From: [Pseudopropionibacterium] massiliense
GTDB taxonomy: Bacteria > Actinomycetota > Actinomycetes > Propionibacteriales > Propionibacteriaceae
DNA: 64,000 bases
Reading direction: 5' to 3'
Assembly: GCF_900607225.1 (NCBI RefSeq)
Contig: NZ_LR027842.1
Location: 3,376,535-3,440,534 of the forward strand
How positions within the stretch are numbered: the stretch's first letter is position 1; each line of letters begins with the position of its first letter. The position numbers were made by a program, and so were the translations under genes. The notes under the pieces are model-generated. The model had not been told where the DNA came from and made no database searches. It saw nothing but the letters and a program-made list of their open reading frames with translations. This document shows positions 54,607-62,770 of the stretch, in pieces.

Positions 54607-55538
54607 GACTCTTCCTTCCTGGCGGCGATGAGATCACCGCGATACTCCACGTGATCGGCGGTCAGTTCCTGGAATCTTTTCTCGAGGCTGATCGTCTCCT
54701 GCTCCATGTGGGTCAGCGCAACCTCGGCGGCCAAGGCGATTTGCCCGATGGCCTCCGGTTCGAGCGAGATCCGCAGCAACCCATTTCCCGTCACGTCCAC
54801 CGTGGCGCCGGCCCGGCGGCAGGCCTCCGACAGAACGGTGGGGTCGGTGGCCGAGACCAGGGTCGCGGGGTTCGCCAGCCGGGTGAGCTCGGACATGGTT
54901 GCCTGGCTGATGATCTCGCCCTTCCCGATGACCACCACCCGGTCAGCCGTCTGGGCCATCTCCGAGAGCAGATGCGACGACATCAACACCGCTGTGCCAT
55001 CGGCGGACAACATCCTGACCAGGTTGCGCACCCACGTCACCCCATCCGGGTCGAGACCGTTGACCGGCTCGTCGAGAACCACGTTGCCGGGGTCGGTGAG
55101 AAGTGCTGCTGCGATGCCAAGACGTTGCTTCATACCGAGGGAGAACGTGCCCGCTCGACGCTTGGAAACGGCGTGCAGACCGGTCAGTTCGAGAATCTCG
55201 TCCACACGCGAACGTGGTACGTCCTGCATCAGTGCGAGTGCCCTCAGGTGATCGTGTGCCGTGCGACTGGGATGCACCCAGCCGGCATCGAGCAGCACGC
55301 CGAGGTTCGTCCGTGCCGCACCGCGGGGAAGGGGCGTGCCGTCGATGATGATCTGCCCGCCGTCTGGCTGGTCGAGTCCGGCCACGATGCGCAGCAACGT
55401 TGTCTTGCCGGCGCCGTTGGGACCGACGAAACCCGTCACCGCACCGGCGGGTACCTCGAAGGACACTTCCCGTAGAACCTGGTGCTCCCCGAATCGACGG
55501 GTCACCCGCGATATCTCGATCAAGATCATCCCTCTCAT
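54603..55538 (-). CDS. ABC transporter ATPase (bacteriocin/lantibiotic-immunity type)
   Basis: A 311-residue ATPase. Walker A is GPNGAGKTTLL, signature FSLGMKQRLGIAAALL, Walker B NVVLDEPVNGLDPDG, switch His in MSSHLLSEMA. FSLGMKQRL (rather than LSGGQ) is common in LanF/BcrA-type immunity ATPases. The C-terminus has an accessory helical region. The start may be ATG 55538 or TTG 55523; the latter has AGAGGG at good spacing. Works with the downstream permease. Confidence 0.85.
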   Translation of the reverse strand: MRGMILIEISRVTRRFGEHQVLREVSFEVPAGAVTGFVGPNGAGKTTLLRIVAGLDQPDGGQIIIDGTPLPRGAARTNLGVLLDAGWVHPSRTAHDHLRALALMQDVPRSRVDEILELTGLHAVSKRRAGTFSLGMKQRLGIAAALLTDPGNVVLDEPVNGLDPDGVTWVRNLVRMLSADGTAVLMSSHLLSEMAQTADRVVVIGKGEIISQATMSELTRLANPATLVSATDPTVLSEACRRAGATVDVTGNGLLRISLEPEAIGQIALAAEVALTHMEQETISLEKRFQELTADHVEYRGDLIAARKEES

Positions 55539-55816
55539 TCATGGCCGGTGGCCGTCACACTGCCATTCCACAAACCAAGGGACGTCGATATCGAGGAGTT
55601 CTGCGCGAAAGACGACCGTCGTCGGGTGAATTGCCTACTTTGGTACATCGGCGGAGGATTGATCGCAAGGTGTGCACGACACGATCCCCCCGACCGTCGA
55701 GGGCCGAGAGGACCGTGTCATCCGTCAGTTTGAGGTGTTCGCGTGTGGCGTTGCAGGGAAGGAAGCCGTGTCGATGACGTCACATCATCGCAGTGCAGGC
55801 GTTCCGTGACGCTGTT
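55539..55816. other. Spacer between ABC ATPase gene and secreted peptide gene
   Basis: About 280 bases without a gene I can support. It should hold the promoter of the ABC transporter genes; no clear consensus elements seen. Confidence 0.4.
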
Positions 55817-56029
55817 TCACGGTTTGCAGAAGAAGCGTGAAACATACGTGCAGAGCATGTCCTGGATGAAGCTGTACTCGCTCGAGGACCAGCCGCCAAG
55901 GTCGATTTCCATTGGCTGGGACTGGGCGGGCAGGGTTTCCGTGGCCTGCGCGACCGTGGGGGTTCCCACCACCAAGGTGCTGATGGCCAGGGTGGCTCCG
56001 ATGGCGGCGGCGATCTTGCGCTTGAGCAT
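55817..56029 (-). CDS. Small secreted peptide B, C-terminal Cys pair
   Basis: A 70-residue precursor: MLKRKIAAAIGATLAISTLV then a likely cleavage at AQA|TE (residue ~29). The mature part ends QDMLCTYVSRFFCKP with Cys 60 and 68. AAGGAGAAAGAC precedes the ATG. Paralogous to peptide A by its signal sequence and its Cys-loop end. Could be a Sec-exported antimicrobial, pheromone or sensor ligand; I do not recognise the family. Confidence 0.7.
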   Translation of the reverse strand: MLKRKIAAAIGATLAISTLVVGTPTVAQATETLPAQSQPMEIDLGGWSSSEYSFIQDMLCTYVSRFFCKP

Positions 56030-56205
56030 GTCTTTCTCCTTGGATTTCTCGTTGGTTGAGATGATTTTCATCCCTATGGGATTCGCGTCGACGGGATCGG
56101 TGATTGGTGGTTCCGGCGGTACTGGCCATGACACGTCCCGGTGACGGGTGGACCCGGAGCTTCGCCAAACCTGCGAGGTGCGCGAACGGGTCGTGTGAGA
56201 ATCAG

Positions 56206-56406
56206 TCACTTACGGCAGAAGATTCCCAGGTACTTGCAGAAGTAGAAGGAGAGTCCGCGGAATTCTTCTCCCGTCGAGGTGTGGTTGAGTTTCGGGTCCC
56301 AGCCTGGGTCCGCTCCATCATCCGCGTGTGCAGCTGCCGGGGTTCCGAGCAGGGTTGCCAAGGTCAGGGTGACTCCGGCGATGGCTGCGAGTTTGCGCTT
56401 GAGCAT
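56206..56406 (-). CDS. Small secreted peptide A, C-terminal Cys pair
   Basis: A 66-residue precursor: MLKRKLAAIAGVTLTLATLL, cleavage likely AHA|DD (~28). The mature ~38-residue peptide begins acidic and ends SFYFCKYLGIFCRK with Cys 57 and 64, aromatic/hydrophobic residues and basic end. RBS AAGGAGAAAA. The pair of related genes upstream of the ABC exporter genes suggests they belong to the bacteriocin locus. Confidence 0.7.
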   Translation of the reverse strand: MLKRKLAAIAGVTLTLATLLGTPAAAHADDGADPGWDPKLNHTSTGEEFRGLSFYFCKYLGIFCRK

Positions 56407-56436
56407 TTTTCTCCTTGGAGTTGAGTGGTGGAAGGA

Positions 56437-56465
56437 ATTTGATGTCAGATGATCTCTGATGTCAA
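56437..56465 (-). promoter_or_regulatory. Promoter with direct repeats upstream of peptide A
   Basis: On the minus strand TTGACA (56460-56465), 17 bases, TCAAAT (56437-56442). It overlaps two direct TGATGTCA repeats (56440-56447 and 56457-56464, 17 bases apart), which could bind a regulator, possibly the response regulator of the locus. Confidence 0.4.
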
Positions 56466-56527
56466 ATCCTTTTCTTTTCTTTATTCAGTTTTGTTTCTGA
56501 TTTCCCGGTGCGGCGCGGGAAGGACTG

Positions 56528-57619
56528 TCATTCGGCCTTGCGGAGGTGGGCGACGATGCCGTCGATGTCCTGCTGCAGGCGTTCGAGGCGGACGAAGTGG
56601 CCACCTTGTTCCTCGTAGCGTTCGTACTTGATTCCCGCCGAATCGAGTTTTTCTGCGAACTCGCGCTGGGTGTTGAGAACGGTGTCCTCGTTCAAGACGC
56701 TGAAGAGCTCCTGCAGCCCGGACACCTTGGCATGCCCTTCCCACACGGGCTTGAGTCGATCGGTGCCGGCGACGAGGAAGATGCGCTTGTTGCGGTAGCT
56801 CTCGAGGTTCTCGATGGGGTTATCCGCGGTGATGAGATCTTGACGCCACTTGCTTTCCGGGGCTCCGTAGATGGTACCGCCGAGAAGCTCGAAGGCAGCC
56901 GAGGTGAAATTCGCCCAGCGCACGATCACGTCGGTGAGTGGTTGACCGCTGAGCCGTATGCCGGTGCTCGTGGTGCGGAGGTTTGCTGGTCCGGAGTGGG
57001 CGCTGACGGAGGCGAATTTGTCGCTGTACTTGGCGGTGTATTTGAGGGCTCCGAAGCCTCCCATGGAGAATCCGGAGACGGCGCGTCCGGCTTGTTCGGG
57101 GAAGGTGCGGAAGGTGGCGTCGACCCAGGGGATGAGTTCTTCGATGTGGAAGGTTTCCCAGTTGCGTGGGCCCACGTTGGAACTTACGGGGTTGCAGTGC
57201 CAGCCGAGTCCGGCGTCGGGCATGACGACGATGAGGTCGCGTCCGGCGGTCATTTCTCGGATGTTGTATCCGTCGAATTCGGTGTATTGTCCGCCGCCTC
57301 CGTGGAATTGGTACAGCACGGGGTAGCGTTTGCCGCTGTCGTAGCCGTCGGGGAGCAGAACGTTGACACGCGGGTTCCGCAAGAGGCCCGGATTGAAGTC
57401 CTTCGATGTGAACGAGATTATTCTTCTTCTGATCGATGGAGTCGTGAACTCGTAGGTCTGCATGCGGCCGTCGGTTTCCTGGCTGACGACCTCCAGTCCG
57501 GCAGCGTGGGCGGGGGCTGCGGTACCCAGTGCCGCTCCGGCGCCGAGAGCGGATGCCGCTGCAATCGCTCCGGTTCCCTTGAAGACGGTGCGGCGGCTGA
57601 GTTTGTGGTTCAAGGACAT
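56528..57619 (-). CDS. Tat-exported esterase, copy 1
   Basis: A 363-residue alpha/beta hydrolase of the esterase (PF00756/antigen-85-like) family. Tat signal LSRRTVFKGTGAIAAASALG, cleaved after PAHA. Nucleophile in GFSMGGFGALKY, acid candidate in VAGTDRLK, His in EEQGGHFVRLERLQQ. Substrate unknown; possibly short-chain acylglycerols or envelope lipids. ATG 57619 has GGGAG upstream. A 382-bp block (56974-57355) is identical to copy 3. Preceded by the shared promoter at 57798-57826. Confidence 0.85.
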   Translation of the reverse strand: MSLNHKLSRRTVFKGTGAIAAASALGAGAALGTAAPAHAAGLEVVSQETDGRMQTYEFTTPSIRRRIISFTSKDFNPGLLRNPRVNVLLPDGYDSGKRYPVLYQFHGGGGQYTEFDGYNIREMTAGRDLIVVMPDAGLGWHCNPVSSNVGPRNWETFHIEELIPWVDATFRTFPEQAGRAVSGFSMGGFGALKYTAKYSDKFASVSAHSGPANLRTTSTGIRLSGQPLTDVIVRWANFTSAAFELLGGTIYGAPESKWRQDLITADNPIENLESYRNKRIFLVAGTDRLKPVWEGHAKVSGLQELFSVLNEDTVLNTQREFAEKLDSAGIKYERYEEQGGHFVRLERLQQDIDGIVAHLRKAE

Positions 57620-57797
57620 GACTCTCCCTTGTGGTTGAATTTCCATGGGGACAGGTGATTCCGATGTGGGTTGTTTCCCTCTGGAATCGATTCAGGAATG
57701 GTGTTTGACTTCACAACAGACGTGGTCAACCCGGCGTCTTGGATGGTCTGTCCAACCTCCGCTCCCGTGGAGTTCGTTCGCGCTCCAGTTGAACGCA

Positions 57798-57826
57798 ATC
57801 CTAGCTGGATACAACTGTGTATGCAA
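57798..57826 (-). promoter_or_regulatory. Shared esterase promoter/dyad, copy 1
   Basis: Minus strand: TTGCAT (57821-57826), 17 bases, TAGGAT (57798-57803). The spacer contains ATAC-N6-GTAT dyad symmetry. Leader to the start is about 170 bases. Confidence 0.6.
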
Positions 57827-57887
57827 CCCTTTCATCATGCGGAATTCTGATTGCTATTTCAAGGATTTTTCTGATTGAACGGCTTCC

Positions 57888-57922
57888 CCGGGGTCTCCAT
57901 TCCTGTGGCTCGGGGACCCCGG
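57888..57922 (-). terminator. Terminator after esterase copy 2
   Basis: CCGGGGTC ... GACCCCGG, 8-bp stem, 19-base loop, between the stop of copy 2 and the promoter of copy 1. Confidence 0.5.
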
Positions 57923-57959
57923 TTCCGTTCGTGAAATCCCGTGCCTCCGGGGGTCGCGG

Positions 57960-58910
57960 TCAGCCGGCCTTGCGGAGGTGGGCGATGACGCCGTCGATGT
58001 CCTGCTGGAGGCGTTCCCTGCGGACGAAGTGGCCGCCCGGCTCCTCGTGGCGTTCGTAACGGATACCCGCTCCGTCCAGCGCGGCGGCGAATTCTCGCTG
58101 GGTGGGAAGCACGAAGTGTTCGTTCGCGTCGAAGTAGTCGGTGCCGGAGACGAGGAAGATGCGCTTGCCGCGGTAGCTCTCGATACGCTCCACGGGGTTG
58201 TCGGCGCTGACTCGGGCCTGGTCCCAGGGGATTCCGTAGACGGTGCCACCGCCCAGGTCGACGGTCGAGCTGGCGTTCGCCCAGTGGACGACCGCGCCGT
58301 TGATGCTCCGTATGCTGGCGGGTCCTGAGTGGCTGCTGACGGATGCGAAGTGGCCGTAGTACTTGGCGGTGTACTTGAGGGCGCCGAAGCCTCCCATGGA
58401 GAATCCGGAGACGGCGCGTCCGGCCTGTTCGGGGAAGGTGCGGAAGGTGGCGTCGACCCAGGGGATGAGTTCCTCGATGTGGAAGGTTTCCCAGTTGCGT
58501 GGCCCCAGGTTCGCGGTCACCGGGTTGCAGTACCACCCCGCGATTCCGCCGTCCGGCATGACCACGATGAGATCGCGTCCGGCGGTGAGCCCCCGGATGT
58601 CGTCCTCCCTGTCGAACTTCATGAAGTTCTGCGCCCCGCCGTGAAGCAGGTAGAGGACCGGGTAACGGCGGCCGCTGGCGTAGCTGTCGGGCAGGAGGAC
58701 GTTGATTCGCGGATTCCATGCGATCGACGGGGTGGAGACCTTGTAGTACTCCATCCGGCCATAGGTCTGGTGCTCGATGACGTTCAAGCCCGCCGCGTGT
58801 GCGGGGGTGTTGACCGCCAGGGCGGTTCCGGCGCCCAGGACGGATGCGGCGGCGAGTCCCCCGGCTCCCCTGAAGACGCTGCGGCGACTGATACTGCGAT
58901 CCAAAGACAC
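57960..58910 (-). CDS. Tat-exported esterase, copy 2
   Basis: A 316-residue member. Tat signal ISRRSVFRGAGGLAAASVLG, cleavage after PAHA (~39). Ser 171 in GFSMGG, Asp 258 in SGTDYF, His 294 in GGHFVRRERLQQ. GTG 58910 (VSLDRS, as in the other copies) is favoured over an upstream ATG. Only one Cys (128, in WYCNP). More distant from copies 1 and 3 than those are from each other. Confidence 0.85.
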   Translation of the reverse strand: MSLDRSISRRSVFRGAGGLAAASVLGAGTALAVNTPAHAAGLNVIEHQTYGRMEYYKVSTPSIAWNPRINVLLPDSYASGRRYPVLYLLHGGAQNFMKFDREDDIRGLTAGRDLIVVMPDGGIAGWYCNPVTANLGPRNWETFHIEELIPWVDATFRTFPEQAGRAVSGFSMGGFGALKYTAKYYGHFASVSSHSGPASIRSINGAVVHWANASSTVDLGGGTVYGIPWDQARVSADNPVERIESYRGKRIFLVSGTDYFDANEHFVLPTQREFAAALDGAGIRYERHEEPGGHFVRRERLQQDIDGVIAHLRKAG

Positions 58911-59048
58911 GATGCTTCCTATTGATTGAAATTTCATCACGATATGGGGCACGAGACGACCACTGCCGATTCGTGCGAGTTCGGAATTGATGCCGGAGTG
59001 TTCTCCCGCTGGCCTTTCGGGAATCCGACTCGGTGAAGCCTCCCTCGA

Positions 59049-59077
59049 ACCCTAACTGGATACAGGTTCGTATGCAA
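59049..59077 (-). promoter_or_regulatory. Shared esterase promoter/dyad, copy 2
   Basis: Minus strand: TTGCAT (59072-59077), 17 bases, TAGGGT (59049-59054). Same architecture as for copies 1 and 3. Confidence 0.6.
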
Positions 59078-59160
59078 CTCCTTGTGGGGAGGATTTTGCC
59101 GCTCACCTGGAGGTGATGTCGCGGCTCGGGGTGCGGCGCGGCCTCGACCACGAGAAATAG

Positions 59161-59283
59161 TCAAAGAATCAAGAAATACGAGAGCTTCTGCTCGGCCTTG
59201 TGGAAATGGGCAATGACGCCGTTGATGCCCTGCTGGAAGCGTTCCATACGGGCCGCGTGGTCGCCCTCCGGGTTCGTCGGCAT
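59161..59283 (-). pseudogene. 3' fragment of a fifth esterase copy
   Basis: A 40-codon frame, MPTNPEGDHAARMERFQQGI then NGVIAHFHKAEQK. It matches the C-terminal end of the paralogues (GGHFVRRERLQQDIDGVIAHLRKAE) with the catalytic-His position intact. The rest of the gene is missing. It is probably a remnant of deletion or recombination in the tandem array. Confidence 0.6.
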
Positions 59284-59331
59284 CCGTCCCCTCGACGCCG
59301 CCGCGGCGCGCAGGGGGTGAGGCGGTTCGCC

Positions 59332-60366
59332 TCAGGACAGCCAGGCGGCCAGTGACACCAGCAACGTCAATGGCACCGTCACCAGGGCCAGGCCCAGCCC
59401 GTAGGCCCTGGGTGACCTCCGCACCACCGCCACGAACTCCCGCAACATCGCACTGGGCCAGTAATACCACGCGGTACGCGCCCCCAACACCTGAATACCC
59501 GTACCCAGGTCACGAGCCAACAACGCAGCACGCATCGCATGATAGTTACTGGTGACCGCGATCCCCACAGCCCGCGGCCCCAGCCGCGGCTCGGCCAGGA
59601 CCAGGTCCGTCGACATCCGAAAATTCTCCCGGGTGGTCGTGGAACGGTCCTCCAACACCACAGCCGCTTCCGGAACACCCCGCCCCAACGCGTAGTCAGC
59701 CATCGCCCGGGCCTCACTGACGGGTTCATCAGGACCCTGCCCACCACTCATCACCAACAGTGGACGCCGCCCAGCATCGACCTCACCCCGCCACACCCCC
59801 AGCGCCCGGTCGATACGCCCGGCCAGCAGCGGGGTGACCCTCCCGGAAGGAACCCCGGCACCCAGCACCATGATGAAATCCGGATGAACCCTCCGAACGA
59901 CACGCTGGTAGAACCAGGAATACCCGACGAAACAGAAGAACATCAACGCCACCCAACCGGTGGTGATCATGATGAACGTCGGGACGGGAAAGGCCCGTCG
60001 TTCCCCGGTAAGAACCACAAAGACACAAACAACCATTGCCGCAACCAGCCCGATACCGGCGAGCAGGGACAACGAGTGGGCCAGGGAGAAACGTTCCCTA
60101 CACAGCATGACCACACCGTTGAGGACGAGGAAACCCGCCAAACCAATGGCCAACAGCGGCGACATGAGCACCAGGAAACCCAACCCCATCAATGGGGCCG
60201 AGAAACCGAGGACCGCCAACACCTGGATACCGAGCAGCAAGGTGACGGCGATCCACCCGGCATTGGCCAGGCGCCGCGGTTCCTGACGGATACGCCGCCA
60301 CGTCACCCACCCCACAAACACCAAGACCACCAGCAGTATCAAACCGATCAGGACATTCGAATCCAC
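59332..60366 (-). CDS. DUF218 (YdcF/SanA-like) membrane protein
   Basis: A 344-residue protein. The first ~160 residues have about five TMs; the DUF218 domain follows: DFIMVLGAGVPSGRVTPLLA, MSGGQGPDEPVSEARAMADY, EDRSTTTRENFRMSTDLV. A last TM ends the chain (LALVTVPLTLLVSLAAWL). Relatives are implicated in envelope integrity and peptidoglycan synthesis under stress. Split from the esterases only by position. Confidence 0.8.
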   Translation of the reverse strand: MDSNVLIGLILLVVLVFVGWVTWRRIRQEPRRLANAGWIAVTLLLGIQVLAVLGFSAPLMGLGFLVLMSPLLAIGLAGFLVLNGVVMLCRERFSLAHSLSLLAGIGLVAAMVVCVFVVLTGERRAFPVPTFIMITTGWVALMFFCFVGYSWFYQRVVRRVHPDFIMVLGAGVPSGRVTPLLAGRIDRALGVWRGEVDAGRRPLLVMSGGQGPDEPVSEARAMADYALGRGVPEAAVVLEDRSTTTRENFRMSTDLVLAEPRLGPRAVGIAVTSNYHAMRAALLARDLGTGIQVLGARTAWYYWPSAMLREFVAVVRRSPRAYGLGLALVTVPLTLLVSLAAWLS

Positions 60367-60433
60367 ACCGGAACGATAACCCCGCCACCGGCATGAACAT
60401 GTCGCTGTTCACCGACATCCCGAAGGGTGCGAG

Positions 60434-61210
60434 TCACCGGCTGGTGCTGTCGAAGGCCTCCTCGATGAAGGGATCGACCAGCCCGTGGTAGGTCTCCGGG
60501 GCGTCCCGCCGCACGCAGTGGCCGACGCCGTCGACCAGCACCAGGCGCACGAGCGGGTTGGTCACATCGGAGGGGTCAGGGGCCATGTCGCCGTGGCGGG
60601 GTGCGAGGTACAGCGTCGGTATCGTCAGCTGGTTGACCGCGCTGACGAGATCGGCCTCGCCGAGATAGGTGCCCTCGCGTATGAAGCGGCGGTCGACCTG
60701 CTCCTTGCACCGGGCCCACTCCTCGATCTCGGCATCACTCCATGAGGTCTCGCGCCGCATCCGCTCCCGCTCGGCCGCGCCACCATCGGCGACGAACGCA
60801 TCCAGGAACCGCTCCTGGTGTTCCACGAACCAAGAGGCCGGGCCCCAGTGTCCGGTGGGACGCGCGACGTCCTCCAGGACCAGTGCCCGCACCTGGTCGG
60901 GCCGGGCCACGCCCACTCGCAGCGACATGAGCCCTCCCAGGCTGTGCGCCACGACGACCGGGGGCTCCGGGAGTGAGGAGAGCACCCGCTCGAGGTCTTC
61001 CTGCATGGTCTGCGGTGCCCGGTTCAGGGCTTCGTCGTCCCACCGTGGGGACATCCCGTGCCCCCGCAGGTCCACCGCGAGAACGTGATACTGGGAGGAC
61101 CAGCCAGCCACGGCGTCGGGCCAGGCGGCAGCCGATTCCGTCAGGCCGTGTACCAGAAGCAGGGCCGGAGCCGCGGGATTCCCCCACTCGTGCAGTGCAA
61201 GCGTCGTCAC
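60434..61210 (-). CDS. Alpha/beta hydrolase
   Basis: A 258-residue cytoplasmic hydrolase. Oxyanion region LLLVHGLTESAAAWPDAV, nucleophile in VVAHSLGGLMSL, His in DGVGHCVRRDAPE near the C-terminus. Related to haloperoxidase/ester hydrolase types; substrate unknown. GTG 61210 is chosen (VTTLALHEWG); RBS weak. Not related to the Tat esterases around it. Confidence 0.75.
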   Translation of the reverse strand: MTTLALHEWGNPAAPALLLVHGLTESAAAWPDAVAGWSSQYHVLAVDLRGHGMSPRWDDEALNRAPQTMQEDLERVLSSLPEPPVVVAHSLGGLMSLRVGVARPDQVRALVLEDVARPTGHWGPASWFVEHQERFLDAFVADGGAAERERMRRETSWSDAEIEEWARCKEQVDRRFIREGTYLGEADLVSAVNQLTIPTLYLAPRHGDMAPDPSDVTNPLVRLVLVDGVGHCVRRDAPETYHGLVDPFIEEAFDSTSR

Positions 61211-61357
61211 CTCGGTGACTGTAGTACTGGGGGTGTTCAAAGTCGCGGCAAGGTGCTGTGGTCCGGTTCCACCAGCTGCCCCGTCGTGCCGCTGGTCAGC
61301 GTCGCGCGACGGATCGACGCCGTCAAGCCGCCGGGGGGTCGGGTGAGAGCGGATGCG

Positions 61358-61398
61358 TCCGGACCCCCTCGGCCACGAGGAAGTCGAGGGGGTCCGGA
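61358..61398 (-). terminator. Terminator after esterase copy 3
   Basis: TCCGGACCCCCTCG ... CGAGGGGGTCCGGA, perfect 14-bp stem, 13-base loop, 22 bases beyond the copy 3 stop. Confidence 0.75.
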
Positions 61399-61419
61399 GC
61401 CGTCTGGGTCGTGGGGCTC

Positions 61420-62460
61420 CTACTCGGCCTTGCGGAGGTGGGCGACGATGCCGTCGATGTCCTGTTGGAGGCGTTCCCTGCGGACGAAGTGGCCGCCCTG
61501 TTCCTCGTAGCGCTCGTACTTGATTCCGGCCGAGTCGAGTGCGGCCGTGAACTCGCGTTGGGTTTCGCGAACGACATGTTCGTTCGCAGCACTGAAGAGT
61601 CCCATGATCTGGAAATTGATGACGTCCTTGTTGTTTCCGGAAACCAGGAAGATGCGCTTGCCGCGGTAGCTCTCGATGTTTTCTATGGGGTTGTCGGCGC
61701 TGATGAGGTCTTGGCGCCAAAGAATTCTGGGTGCACCGTAGATGGTGCCGCCATTGAGCTCAGCCCCGGCTGCGGTAATATTCGCCCAGCGGATGACGGC
61801 GCTGAGTTGGCTGCGGAGGTTTGCTGGTCCGGAGTGGGCGCTGACGGAGGCGAATTTGTCGCTGTACTTGGCGGTGTATTTGAGGGCTCCGAAGCCTCCC
61901 ATGGAGAATCCGGAGACGGCGCGTCCGGCTTGTTCGGGGAAGGTGCGGAAGGTGGCGTCGACCCAGGGGATGAGTTCTTCGATGTGGAAGGTTTCCCAGT
62001 TGCGTGGGCCCACGTTGGAACTTACGGGGTTGCAGTGCCAGCCGAGTCCGGCGTCGGGCATGACGACGATGAGGTCGCGTCCGGCGGTCATTTCTCGGAT
62101 GTTGTATCCGTCGAATTCGGTGTATTGTCCGCCGCCTCCGTGGAATTGGTACAGCACGGGGTAGCGTTTGCCGCTGTCGTAGCCGTCGGGGAGTAGAACG
62201 TTGACGCGCGGGTTTCTCTTCGCGGTGGGATTGTACTTCCTGGCCAAGTATGAGGGGTTCTCGGGTTTTTTGACCGAGGGAGTGATAAATTCGTAGGTCT
62301 GCATGCGGCCGTCGGTTTCGTGGCTGACGATTTCGAGGCCTTCTGCGTGGGCGGGGGTGGTGCTGTTCCATGCAGCTCCGGCGCCGATGATGGAAGCCGC
62401 GGCGAGGCCTCCGGCTCCCTTGAAGACGGTGCGACGGCTGAGTTTGTGATCCAGGGACAT
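61420..62460 (-). CDS. Tat-exported esterase, copy 3
   Basis: A 346-residue member. Tat signal LSRRTVFKGAGGLAAASIIG. GFSMGG nucleophile, His in EEQGGHFVRRERLQQ. The acid segment reads SGNNKDV instead of SGTD. ATG 62460 (MSLDHKL). A 382-bp block (61812-62193) is identical to copy 1; outside it the two diverge. Confidence 0.85.
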   Translation of the reverse strand: MSLDHKLSRRTVFKGAGGLAAASIIGAGAAWNSTTPAHAEGLEIVSHETDGRMQTYEFITPSVKKPENPSYLARKYNPTAKRNPRVNVLLPDGYDSGKRYPVLYQFHGGGGQYTEFDGYNIREMTAGRDLIVVMPDAGLGWHCNPVSSNVGPRNWETFHIEELIPWVDATFRTFPEQAGRAVSGFSMGGFGALKYTAKYSDKFASVSAHSGPANLRSQLSAVIRWANITAAGAELNGGTIYGAPRILWRQDLISADNPIENIESYRGKRIFLVSGNNKDVINFQIMGLFSAANEHVVRETQREFTAALDSAGIKYERYEEQGGHFVRRERLQQDIDGIVAHLRKAE

Positions 62461-62622
62461 GATGTTTCCTAGTGATTGAGTTTTCACCCTGATGTGTGAG
62501 CGCGTTGTGGCGGAAATGCCGGGGCGCGGATCGGTGCTGGCGCGATCACCCTGACCTGGTGATCATCGCCGTCCCCGGTGGCCTTTCCGGGGATTCCTGG
62601 TCCTGGTTGAAGTTTCCCCCAA

Positions 62623-62651
62623 ACTCTAACTGGATGCAACTCTGTATGCAA
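62623..62651 (-). promoter_or_regulatory. Shared esterase promoter/dyad, copy 3
   Basis: Minus strand: TTGCAT (62646-62651), 17 bases, TAGAGT (62623-62628). Same architecture as for copies 1 and 2. Confidence 0.6.
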
Positions 62652-62716
62652 CCCTCTGGTGGCAATTTCCTTGTTGCGTCGTCACCCGAGGACGCCGGCG
62701 GGCGGGCACGACCCGA

Positions 62717-62742
62717 CTCCTCGACCGCTGCGGGTCGAGGAG
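62717..62742 (-). terminator. Terminator after esterase copy 4
   Basis: CTCCTCGACC, 6-base loop, GGTCGAGGAG; perfect 10-bp stem 29 bases beyond the copy 4 stop. Confidence 0.65.
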
Positions 62743-62770
62743 CCGGGCCTGTTTCAGGATCTGGTGCCGA

